Source of the DNA: Crossaster papposus
Taxonomy: Eukaryota; Echinodermata; Asteroidea; Velatida; Solasteridae
NCBI GenBank assembly: GCA_037893245.1
Contig: JBAIAA010000593.1
Location: forward strand, 372,001-436,000
Direction: 5' to 3'
DNA length: 64,000 nucleotides
Part shown: one piece after another, positions 47,801 through 59,800 of the stretch
How the letters are laid out: the number at the start of each line of letters is the position of its first letter
How positions within the stretch are numbered: position 1 is the stretch's first letter
Position numbers and translations under genes: made by a program
Notes under the pieces: generated by a model
Databases searched by the model: none
Seen by the model: only the letters and a program-made list of their open reading frames with translations
What the model was told of the DNA's origin: nothing

Positions 47801-50800
47801 TACGTCGCAGCGACGTGTGGACATAGTATAAAATAGGCCATGTGAGCGCGTCACGTGCGTTGTTGTTATAGCGTTGTTTAGTGAAGAAATGTCAGACCGA
47901 GTGGACGAAGCAATCGATGTTGCAGCAAACATTCCCCTGGGCCCGGCTTCGCCGAAGCCATTGTACCGTCCTTTTGCGACCTGGCGCGACATTAATAACT
48001 GTCCAGGTATTCCGTACGTTTGATTGCCGCGATGTACATGTACTATCGCGCACACAGTACCCATAGAGCAAGGTACCTAACTAACAACCTCATTTCTAAA
48101 ACACAAACTTCCTTCAGTGCGCAAGCGTCATTATGCTTTTGACCCCCTGTTGAATTATGTATAGAGGTCACGCGCTGAGATTAGAGCAGTTAAACAAGAC
48201 GGTGTTATCGAAGGTCATTGCGTGTATGGTACGGCGTTCGTTAGAGAACGCCCGCATCGGCGGCCTACGCGCGCTGCAGATTAAGATCGTCTTGCAAACA
48301 AGACTATTACAGTGCAGAAACATCCATCAGGTCAAAAATCTTAAGGTCAAAATGCCCTAGAGTCACTGGTCACTGAACGCAGCCGATTCATCTCTGGCAT
48401 TGTTCAATGGGGACTAGCTCTCAATAGTCTTAGACTGTGGTATTAATACACTGGTGTCGACAGCAGAATGTATCAAAGTGCACTAGATTTTTTTTGATGC
48501 ATTGTGCTGCGTGTCGCAGGGATAGGGTTAAGCAGAAAAAACCTTGCTTAGTTAAAACCAACTTACCAGCCACAACTCTACATGATGTATATTGTTTGTT
48601 ATTTTGCATTTTGTTTGTTTGTTGATTGGTATTTGTTGTTAGCTTGCATACATGTAACAGTTACATGGAATTTTGGCTAGTAATTTGATTTTATAAATAA
48701 GCAAGGTTTTTTGTGCTTCAGCAGATCGATGAAATTGGCACCTGGTCTTAGAAAATTCATACAAAATATTGGAAATTATATAAAATAAAGGAATTGGTTT
48801 TTGTTATACATGTAGTAATGTAGTTAAATATATTTGTACACAGTTTGCCTTTTTTAAATTTATTTTTTAAACTAATATCCGTTGCCAACATTTGTTGTAG
48901 GTGAAGATCATATAATTATTTGCATTTAGAAATTACTGTCACTCAAGTGATTTGGACGTTACAAAACATTTCCTGTAAAATTCACTGGAGTTAAAATGTG
49001 TTTATTTTTTACGAATTCACAGCACGAAAACTCTGAATCCCCCGATGTCACAAATTCGCATTCGCTTTCGCACCGAATATGAAGCGACTTTACTTAGAAA
49101 TTCAACAATTAGAAAACAATGGCCAAAGGAGTAATTTTTATTTGTTGACAATTGTTGACAGTAGATTGTCCCAAAGTCAGAAGGGCCAATATATATCCAC
49201 TGTAAAAGTATGTCATCATAACATCAGCCGTCGCTGACTTCCTCCGCAGCTAGAGAAACTAAGGAAGACCGAAGATGATGTCTCCAAATCCAAGGACTCC
49301 CGAGAGTACTTCCAGCAGGATCTTAAGATGCTGTCCAGCTATCGATCAGCTAGGGAGGAGGAGCAGTTAGCTGAGGAGGAAGACCTACTGCCTCTCTTAC
49401 AGGTAAGGGTGGAGTCAGATTTGATAGGGCAACTGCCGCTAAAAATCCAACCCCATACTCTACATCTGTATTTTACCTCCACTCCCCACTTGGCAGATAC
49501 CGGCAGTATATCAGTTTTCATTGTTATTATTAATTATATAACTGACATACAGATCCTTGTCATTTTATTGGTTGAACTCGCATCACATGAAATTCATTAT
49601 TGCTCCCATTCACGCCGGGGCTCAAAAAGTCCCATGTGCCCATGGTGAATGGGATTTACTATTCAACAGCTAGGATCATTCATCCTTGTTCTCACTAATT
49701 TTGAACAGCAAAGCGCCGCGCACCAAAACCCGGGGAGAAGGTTGAGGCATCAACAGATTTGCCAACATTTTCCAAGGAGAGAAAAACACAGCGCTCCTTA
49801 ACCAGTTAGCGCCGGGATTATTTTAACATCGCCGAGCCGACGGGCGGGATTATTTTTAACGAAACTCGATCCGAAGCGTGTTCAGGCTGATAGTGCCGGG
49901 AAGCACCCCCCACGCATTTCCGGCCTTGCGCGCTGCTGACATACATTTCCGAACTTGAACTTGGCGTGTTTATGCGTCATCCGTTTTGAATTTGGGGGAA
50001 TTATTGCGTTTATATACGTCATCCGGCACGAACTGGTTAAAAATTCCACAGGAGCAATAATTTCTTCCATATTGATTTGTAACGCTTAACCGGAACGACG
50101 TCCGTTGATTTTGTGTCATGAAAAAACCTAAACTACAGTACTAAGGTACTGTTTTTTTACGTACGCTTGCGGTATACTTACGGAGTATGTGTGCCGCGCC
50201 AGCCATACGCGCATGCGCTAGCTATAGCTAGCCGGCCATGAACATCATGAATAAACACTGTATGTACAGAAATGGCACGATCCGATCTCTGCAATGCACG
50301 TGCGCGTGCACCGTTGTGTACATGTACATGTACGTACTGGTACGAGTGCGTGTACAATATACCTGTAAACAACCACACTAAAAAGGTCACAATACAACCG
50401 CAGCTTCATATAAAATACTGTAGCTGTGCACGTGTATCTGAATGTACATGGTGTTCCGTACGAAAATACCAGGTGTGATTTTCAGTGCGCCTAATCGACC
50501 GTGAGTCCCTGACGCGTGCAATATGTTTTGTGGTAAAATAAAAGTGGTACTTTATTGTATAATGGCACTGAGACTTAGCTTTGAAAGCGACATACACATG
50601 TACGCCGAAACAGCTCTTGTTTTCATTATTTTCTTTTCTTTCTATTTAAATCAACTTTAGGATTTAAGGAGAGCGATTTTAAGCTCTCCTCGTGTTTATT
50701 AAAATGAAGGACTTGTATAATATTGTATCTTTTTGTGTGCCTGAGTAGTTGTCATTAAGTGTATTTCTCTGCAGGCAATATCTCTTATGAACAGAGTAGA

Positions 50801-53800
50801 GACAGGGAGGAAAGAGTTAAAGAAACAGCTGAAGAAGATAGAAGAGGAACGGGCCATCCAAGAGAGAAATTTACGGTACGTTGTCAATCAGGAGGTGTGA
50901 TGATGGAGTCTGTGTGCAAATAACTCGCTGTATATTGGTTATGAAGATAGAGAGCTAGGTAGGATTGCTGAATGCATTGCTGCCATATCCCTTGAGCTAA
51001 ACATGCAGACGCAATGTGTTTATTGCAAGCCCACTTGATCCAGAATAAAGGGGAAGATACTATCTCGTTTCATCCTCAACCGGCTACAGTCACCCGTTAT
51101 TCACAATATCATCCCAAAAAGTCAATGTGCTTTTTGTGCCTCTCGTGGCACAGTTGACAAGATGTTTTCGGCTCAACCACTCCAGGAAAAGTGCAGAGAA
51201 CAACATCCTGACCTCTTCATGGTCTTCATCGACCTGACAAAGGCTTTTGACTCAGTCAGCCAGGAAGGTCTGTGGAGCTTCTGTACAGGGCTGGCTGCCC
51301 ATCCAAGATCATTAACATCATCAGATTCTTCCACGATGGTATGGTTGCCCGTGTAAGAGGTTGCGGCTCTACGTCCATCTAGCCCATTTCCTGTTACCAA
51401 CGGCACTAAACAGGGCTGTGTCCTAATACCATCGCTCTTTAGCAGTGTTTTTTCATTCATGCTTCGTTATGCTTTCAACAACTGCATGCGGGGAGTAATG
51501 ATCCAGTTTTGCACTGACAGCGGTGGTGTATTCAACTTACAGTGACTGAAGGCCAAGACCAAGACATTCAGATTGTTGCTCCGGGATCTTCTTTATGATG
51601 ATGATTGTGCTCTTGTTTGTCACATCCCTGAGGACATGCAGCATATTGTTAATCATTTTGCACAGTCTGCACACCGTTATTCACTCACTATCAGCCTTAT
51701 GAAGACTGAGGTTTTGCTTCAAACGAAGCTTAGGGACTCTTCTATAGCACTAGACCCGGGTTCGAATCCGGCCTGGGCCAATATGTGGATTGGGTTTTCA
51801 GTCCCTGCCTGACTCCGTGGGTTTTTCCCCAGGATATTCTTCTGGGGTTTTCCTCCCACCTCTAAAACTGTAACTTCTTCACATTAATTGTTGAATGAAA
51901 TAAAAAATTGTTGAATGAAATTTGTTCCCGCCGTGAATATGGCCATTGATGCTGGTACGGCGTTAAACCCTAAAAACTCACTCACTCACTCACTCTATAG
52001 CACTAGTCATCATTATTGATGCAACACCGCTTAAGGCCGATGACAATTTTCTTTTTTGAGGGGTGTTCTTTCCCAAAATGCCATGATCGATGACGAAGTA
52101 GCGTCCAGAATCTGCAAAGCATGTGCCTCATTTGGAAAGCTAAGACATCGACTGTGGTATAAGCAAAGACATCCGCTTGGATAGATTAATGTCTACTGTG
52201 CCGTCGTACATTCAGCACTTTTGTATGACTGTGACTCCTGGATGCCCTACAGACGACACATCAAAATGCCTTGATCGCTTCCATAAACAGTGTCTTCGAG
52301 AAATGATGCAAGCCCAATTTTATTAGTCAAGTCATTTTGTGCGCACGGACGATTGCTGGTCATTTTGTTGTATATATTTTCTTTAACATACACAGCATTT
52401 AATAGCGGGATTTAAAACAATTTGTTGTAATATTCGGTTTCGATTTGGGAAACTAAATATTCTAAACAAACATGACACAGCTAAAGAAAATAACTGCAAC
52501 ATCCTCCATAACTGCATTCACATGGTTTATTTAACCAGCCCGTTTGACTTATCAGAGAGTTCCCATACACTTTTCCCCCACATTTACAGCTGCGGAATGT
52601 TTTTGTAAACAGCCAGTGGTCACTGAAACCTGCAAACTACACCCAGTCGTACACTTTATTCATGATGAAGCCAATTTTAATCTTGCTCCCCAAATCACAC
52701 ACGCAATTTTGTCAAGAGATAATGTCTACGTATTTATATACACGCTTAAATCAATGAACGCCTTTACATTATGCGACAAAGTCGTGCGCTAATCATTTTA
52801 AAAGTCGCGCAACCATTGCATACTATTTTAACATTGAGACATTTAACATTGCGACAAAATCAAGGCTTTGTAAACTGCTGAATTAGATGGTACCAGACTA
52901 ATTATTTGTCAGAGCTGACTGGTATTAAATTGTAATTAACTTTTTTTCATTATTTTCAAGCTCCAAAAAGGAAGATTTTACTTCACTTTCAATTTAAGAT
53001 GGCCGACCCGTGAATATTGCGTATTGGGAGGACATTTCATGCTGCACCTCATCATCACTTTTTGTTGGAAAACTTGGCATGATTATGAGCTGGATGAGGA
53101 CTAAAACAAAATATAAGTTATTCAGTTAAAAACAATTAGGGTATTAAACTGGATTTTGAAGTCTCTGATTTCTTCCACCAAAAAAACACAGTATTCAGAT
53201 TTGTGAGCCCACCCACCCTCAGCCTGCCACCGTCACCACTAGAATGCCTAACAGACCAGTCGTACGTACCTCTTATGTGCGTGTGTCGGAGCGTGTCAGC
53301 TTGTCATCTATCACACTCAAACTCAACACCACCATCTTCAATGAACTCAATGATGACGTGAGTTGTTTTTCAAAGAATAGGCTCTGTCTACGAAGTAAAC
53401 ACAAATGTCACGGGATACGTGCGACCCACTTCTGGCATTTTCACAATGTAACTCAAAGCCCATAGTTAATACACACGAATAGAGTTTTCACAAAGTGACG
53501 CTATCCGTGTGTATTAGCTATGGGCTTTGCTTTACTTTGTGAAAATTCGTTTACGGGTACCCGACCCGATAAGTGGGTTGTACGTATCACGTGACATTTG
53601 TGTTACTTCGTGGGGACGGTGAACAAATTTGGGGTTTATTTTTTCATGTCCATGTTACATCGGACATAGGAGTTTTTTAATTCAGCACACATTTGTTGGC
53701 GCCTTTTATCTCAAGGTAATTGCATAAAACAAAGTACCTGTAACAAAACTTTTAAGTCAATTTCAGTGACACTTGCATGGAAAATTACTAGGTCATGTGT

Positions 53801-56800
53801 AACCGGGACATCAACAAATATCACACTTTTAGACCCCCTTATTTATGGACTAACCAATGGAGAATCAGTTCTGTTCTTGAAAATAAAATTTCTATCAGAT
53901 GTGTAAACATAATTTTTGCTATAAATGTGACCCGCTCCATCGAAATCAGGAATAAGTCTCAAAATGACTTTTTGAGATATGCACATGGTGAGAAAGGGAA
54001 TTTTATAAGCATTTTAATGATACCCACCACAAGTGTGTATCGGTTTAGTTAGGTTAACGAGTTATGGTCTGATGAAGATGACAGGTGGATATATATTGGC
54101 CGAATCCACATTCAGAGAAAAACAGCTTTGAAATAAACAAAATTGACAAAAATCATACAGACAGCGCACACAAATCATTTTCATTTTCATTTTTATTGAT
54201 CGTTTTTAAATACAAGACATTAATGACAATAATCTGTGATAACTACACTACCTAAAAATACAATGTTCAGAAAATCAACTTGGTCACGATTTTCACCCAT
54301 GCGTTCAATTCAACGGCCGATTGCGTAAAACGGCCTTAGAGACTTACTCCTGATTACGATAGAGCGGGTCACAAATACCACTACAAAGTGGTACAAAAGG
54401 GAATAAACAAAAATTAAACAAATGTCACTTGCTCCTAAACAATTTGGAAACATTTCTCTTAACCAGTTCGTATTATAAAAAACGTGTATACACCCAAATT
54501 TGTTCCCGAATTCAAGCAGAGCAAAGCCATAAATATCTGTCAGCGACCGGCAAGGTCAAAAATATCAGGGTGTGCTACCCACAGATGCCGGCCTGAACCT
54601 GACTCGGATCAAGGTCCATGAAAAACAATCCCGCGCTTGGGCCCATTTAATGTCGAAATAATCCTTGCGTGAACTGGTTAAGATATTGTACTTGTAACAG
54701 ACAGACATGTATGTATTTGCAACATTATATTTATATTTTATAAGCATTTTAATGATACCCACCACAAGTGTGTATCGGTTTAGATAGGTTAACGAGTTAT
54801 GGTCTGATGAAGATGACAGGTGGATATATATTGGCCGAATCCACATTCAGAGAAAAACAGCTTTGAAATAAACAAAATTGACAAAAATCATACAGACAGC
54901 GCACACAAATCCTTTTCATTTTCATTTTTATTGATCGTTTTTAAATACAAGACATTAATGACAATAATCTGTGATAACTACACTTCCTAAAAATACAATG
55001 TTCAGAAAATCGACTTGGTCACGATTTTCACCCATGCGTTCAATTCAACGGCCGATTGCGTAAAACGGCCTCAGAGACTTGCTCCTGATTACGATAGAGC
55101 GGGTCACAAATACCACTACAAAGTGGTACAAAAGGGAATAAACAGAAATTAAACAAATGTCACTTGCTCCTAAACAATTTGGAAACATTTCTCTTAACCA
55201 GTTCGTATTATAAAAAACGTGTATACACCCAAATTTGTTCCCGAATTCAAGCAGAGCAAAGCCATAAATATCTGTCAGCGACCGGCGAGGTCAGAAATAT
55301 AGGGTGTGCTACCCACAGATGCCGGCCTGAACCTGACTCGGATCAAGGTTCGTGAAAAACAATCCCGCGCTTGGGCCCATTCAATGTCGAAATAATCCTT
55401 GCGTGAACTGGTTAAGATATTGTACTTGTAACAGACAGACATGTATGTATTTGCAACATTATATTTATATGCAAAAGACTTCTTAGTATCAAGGCTCACT
55501 GTAGATAGACCAACTTAGAATCGACCATTTGAATTTGTTTGCTTTACAGGTCAGTGGCAACACTATCAAGAAACTGGACAGTAACTTGTTTCGTGGTCAA
55601 GAGATTAACGAAGTATACAGAGAGATAATGAAGACATTGCCTACTGACCACTTAGCTTATGATCAGGTAGTTATCTCACTGACCCCTCCCTTCTAAACTT
55701 TGCCTCGCCCCTACCCCACCCAAACCACCACATCCATGAACTGGACATTTAACCTTTGGGGCCCAGTGGTTTATGTTTGTGATTCATGATCAGAGGGTCG
55801 GGATTCAAATCCAGCTGCTGGCCATATGTTGTGTCCTTGGGCATTTCATTTCACCCCACTTGCCTTTTTCCACCCATGGGTACAGACATTCACTGGGGAG
55901 TAACCTGCGATGTACCAGCATCCCATCCTGGGAGGGGGGAATGTTCTCAGTTATTTTATGCTAGAGAAACCAGAGTTAAACACCGGCCTGATGAGCTACA
56001 TTGGCTCGTGACAGGCTTTAATTAGAGAGATTAATAAGACATTACCAACTGACCACTTGGCCTATGACCAGGTAGTTATCTCACTGACCCCTCCCTCCTA
56101 AACTATTCCCCGCCTCTACAACCAGAAACTAAAAAGTAACTTGTTAAATGGTCAAAATATTAATGAAGTATACAGAGAGATTATGAAGACGTTTCCTACT
56201 GATCACTAATAGTGTATGATCATGTAGTCCGGATTACCATTTTGGTGCTCTACCAACATATAGCCTCGTGTCGGGCTCCTTATATTTATCAATATATTTG
56301 TTCATCAGGGGATGCTGGTCAACAGCCGTCAACCCGTAAATGCCACAGGTTCAAGCTGAGCTCCAGTCAATTTCTGTGTTAAATTCTATATAAAATTTCT
56401 TATTCAATTTGTCTTAGTGGCTTATTTGAAATGTAGAGAAAAACAAGATTAATGGCGCTGTCCCATGGCACCGGCTAAGCCCAACGGGCCCATACCGTTT
56501 GATTTAAATGACAAGCGGTGAAAATTTCTCCGGCTGCAAAGATTATATTATTTTTCCACCGTGTCCTCAACGTTTCTATTTCGTCTCTATACCGGGTCAT
56601 TACCGCCTACAACATCCTCGTACCAGCTAGTGTAACCGTGTTGACCGTTCCCTCGCCGGGTCCTCACCGGGTGGGTACTGGCCGCTTACCGCCCGGAACG
56701 CACCCATACCGTTCGCTAAACGTTCGCTCCGCCTTGAAGACGTCACACACCGTATATAAAAGCTGGGCACTCACCCGGCTGGTCACACTTCAGTTCTCGA

Positions 56801-59800
56801 GTTTACAGATGTACGTCCTACTATGGAATTCCATTGCTGCCATTTACGCGGCGCATTTGTGGCAGTATTGCTTGGGTCCAAAGCCGTTTCTGCCGTCAAC
56901 GGCGAATAGTCACGTCGTGCCGTCGCATAGTCGCGTGGTGCTGTCGTATAATCGGGTCGTGCCGTCGCATAATCGCCTCGTGCCGTGGCGTCGTACCGTC
57001 TCATAGTTTTGTACTGTCTGTATAGGGTCGTCGGATAGTCGTGTCGTGCCGTCGCATTGTCGCGTCGTGCCATCGCCCAGTCGCGTCGTGCCGTCGCATC
57101 ATGCCGTCGCATAGTCGCATGGTTGATTTCGGGGTCCTTAGCCGTCAACAAGTAAACAAGTAAACGGTCAACAATGCGAATATGCGACGGCACGACGCGA
57201 CTATGCGACAGCACGATGCGACGGCCCTATACAAACAGTACAAAACTATGCGACGCTACGGCACGACGCGACTATGCGACGGTACGACGCGACTATGCAA
57301 CGGCTCCGGGTCCATAACGGCCTTATACCGGCCCACCGTCCTTATACCGTCTTTATACTGGGTTCTCGCCGTGTGGATACAAGCGGTGGCACACGGCGAA
57401 AGTTTTGGGCATTCCCAAAACTTTCGCCGGGTCTTGCTGGCCACTAACGGGCCCCCAACGTGTTCACAGATCGCGCAACACCCTGCCGTGTGCCCTCACC
57501 GTGTTCCACTGTCCGCACGAAATGTACCACACGGTGTAAGGCTGTTGCGGCTACCCGGGTACCCGCCTGCGAAGGCTAAGAACCGGTTCTATTTTATCGG
57601 GTCGGGTACCCGTAAACGAATTTATACATTTTGACGCAACGTCCGAGTAAAAAACACAAGTACATGCATTCAAATATCACTAACAGAAGATTTACAAAGT
57701 TCCGAGTGAATTACCGACGATTCCAAAACTTCATCCTGCGGTTTATATTTTGGTTTTTCGTTTCATTTAGACTATCTTTGATGCGTCTCCAGAAGCGCAA
57801 AAGTGACGAAACACGATAGTATCAACCCAATGTTTGTGTTTGTAATAAAGCTTCTTGTAGCCACTAGTCAGGAAATCATCCTCTCTGATGCGCCGTATCA
57901 GTTCAAAGTGAATTACCGATCATTCCAGAACATCAATTTGGTTTTTTTTAGTTCGAGTTTAGTTTTGTTTTGACTACCTTTGATGCGTCTCCAGAAGGAA
58001 GAAAGTTGACCCATTGTGTGTGTTTTTATAAAGTTTCTCGTAGCCAGGAAATGATTTTCTTTGATGCGCCGCAGATGGCAAAATAAAGTAAACAAACGAT
58101 TCAAAGTGATTGGCGTTGTAATTGTACTTACACTAACCCTTGCCTGACAGATACAGAATTTATTTAAAAGGCGTTGGTCGGTGTATTCCTCGACTGAATT
58201 TATATTTATCTCTTAGACCAACCGATGGTCAATAAATTGGGTAAGTACTTTTACAAAAGTTTGCCGTACTGATTTACAAAATGTATTAAGATGTACAAAT
58301 AAAAAGGTGTTAAAAAACCTGTTTATTTACGAAACACCAGTCCTAAAAAAAAAAATTCTAAGGTTAATTATGTAATTTTTCTTGTTTTTATAGAAAACAA
58401 GAGAAAGGGTACTTACCTAAAATAAGCTCCTAAAAATTTCCCAACCGATTTCAGGGGTAAATAATAATACGATTATATTCCAAGTAGGGGCAAGAAATCC
58501 AGACAATGATTGACAGCTGACCTACAAAATGTATTAAATTGTAGCAATGTGGCCTACCATTACTTTGAAATTTCAATAGGCTGGGGATGGGAATGTCTTT
58601 TTGTGGCATACAACCTATGGAAAAGAGAGATTGTTAGAGGGAAGAACACGATTGGACGTTTCTTTTTTTTATGGGATGTTTTTTTTTATGTTGGTGGGAA
58701 CAGGAGAAGAACACACAGCCAATAACAGACCGTGCCATATGTAACACTATTGTATCACACTAGCAGGATGCCGCGCTTCGCGCGGCACCTGCTAGCTGGG
58801 TGAAATCGTAACTTTTAGATACACCTTGTTGACGTCTTAAAAACATAATGGATTGTATGACAAACAAATCGCGAAACTTAGCGAGTAGAGTACCAGTCAG
58901 AAAGTATTTCGAGCGCACAAAATTATTTCGAGCTCACGAACAAATTTTTTAGGAGCGCACGAAGTCATTTCGTGGCTACGAAAACTTTTCGAGCTCACGA
59001 AATAAGTTATTTTGAGTGCACAAAAAAAATTCAAATTATTTCGTAACGGTGATTTTTATTCGTCATATGTCCCTTTAGGGGCTTCGTAGAATACCATTGA
59101 CTCTGAATAAAAACAATCTTTGTAAAAAATACTCCTGACTTCCGAACTAATAATACTCAATAGGCAGTCCATCTTCGCTTGCATGCTGCCTGCGTCTCGT
59201 GATTTTTAGAATCGTACGGGAAACAATACGAACCACTTCGGGATTTCTAATTTACATCATCGTGAAAATCATGTTTAAAAAAACGAACAGACCGGCCCTC
59301 TGACAGTGCGCCCTCAACTGACGTAATGTAGTCGCGTTTCTAAATTGCATATTCATATACACGATCGACATACAATTTCGCGACATTTTTGCACGATGAA
59401 CGTTAACATTTGCGGGCACGCGCTTGGCAAAGTTTTTACGTATTTTGTACGTGAAAGATCAACCCTAGCAACGAGGCTAGCTCGACAAATACGTGATACT
59501 TTGACATACGTTAAAAGTGGACTTATCACGTTTTTGAATATGTGAAAGATAACTCTATTGTTTACTTTTCACGTTTTTTGTTCCAACAAAAGGTTTTCAC
59601 GTAGTCAACTTTTGCGAATTCGCACCCCGAAAATTTCCTGTGATATAACACAAATCGTATTTGTGTTTGCTTTTGCGCCGAGTATAAACCGAGTCGCTCC
59701 GAATGAGCTACCCTTATTTACAATCATTGTATTTTTGTTGCCTTTTATATCCAGTCCCATCTTCAATTGCCAAGAAACCCACCCCTCAACAAGGCTACAC

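Larger units (their letters stand above)
47578..48306. mobile_element. 729-base Mutator-type element with promoter and short ORF
   Basis: Perfect 9-base duplication TTACAGTGC at 47569-47577 and 48307-48315. The ends pair over about 120 bases, opening TAGTCTTGTTTCAAGACGATCTT... and closing with its near-complement. The interior has TATAAAATA at 47827-47835 and a reading frame from 47889. No transposase is present. It sits in an intron of the CCDC87-like gene. Confidence 0.85.
54001..55471. repeat. 735-base tandem duplication
   Basis: 54001-54735 and 54736-55471 are near-identical, from TTTATAAGCATTTTAATGAT to AACATTATATTTATAT. Each copy carries the right part of the GTGACCCGCTC MITE and one TTAA MITE. 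Confidence 0.92.

Noticed and set aside
49328-49648. 106-codon plus-strand frame
   Set aside because: Its first part is exon 6 of the CCDC87-like gene in frame; the rest is intron past the donor at 49403.
56518-57634. Frames of 162, 150 and 143 codons in the CpG-rich block
   Set aside because: They follow the inverted minisatellite (Arg/His/Val/Val-Pro-Ser repeats) and lack any family features.
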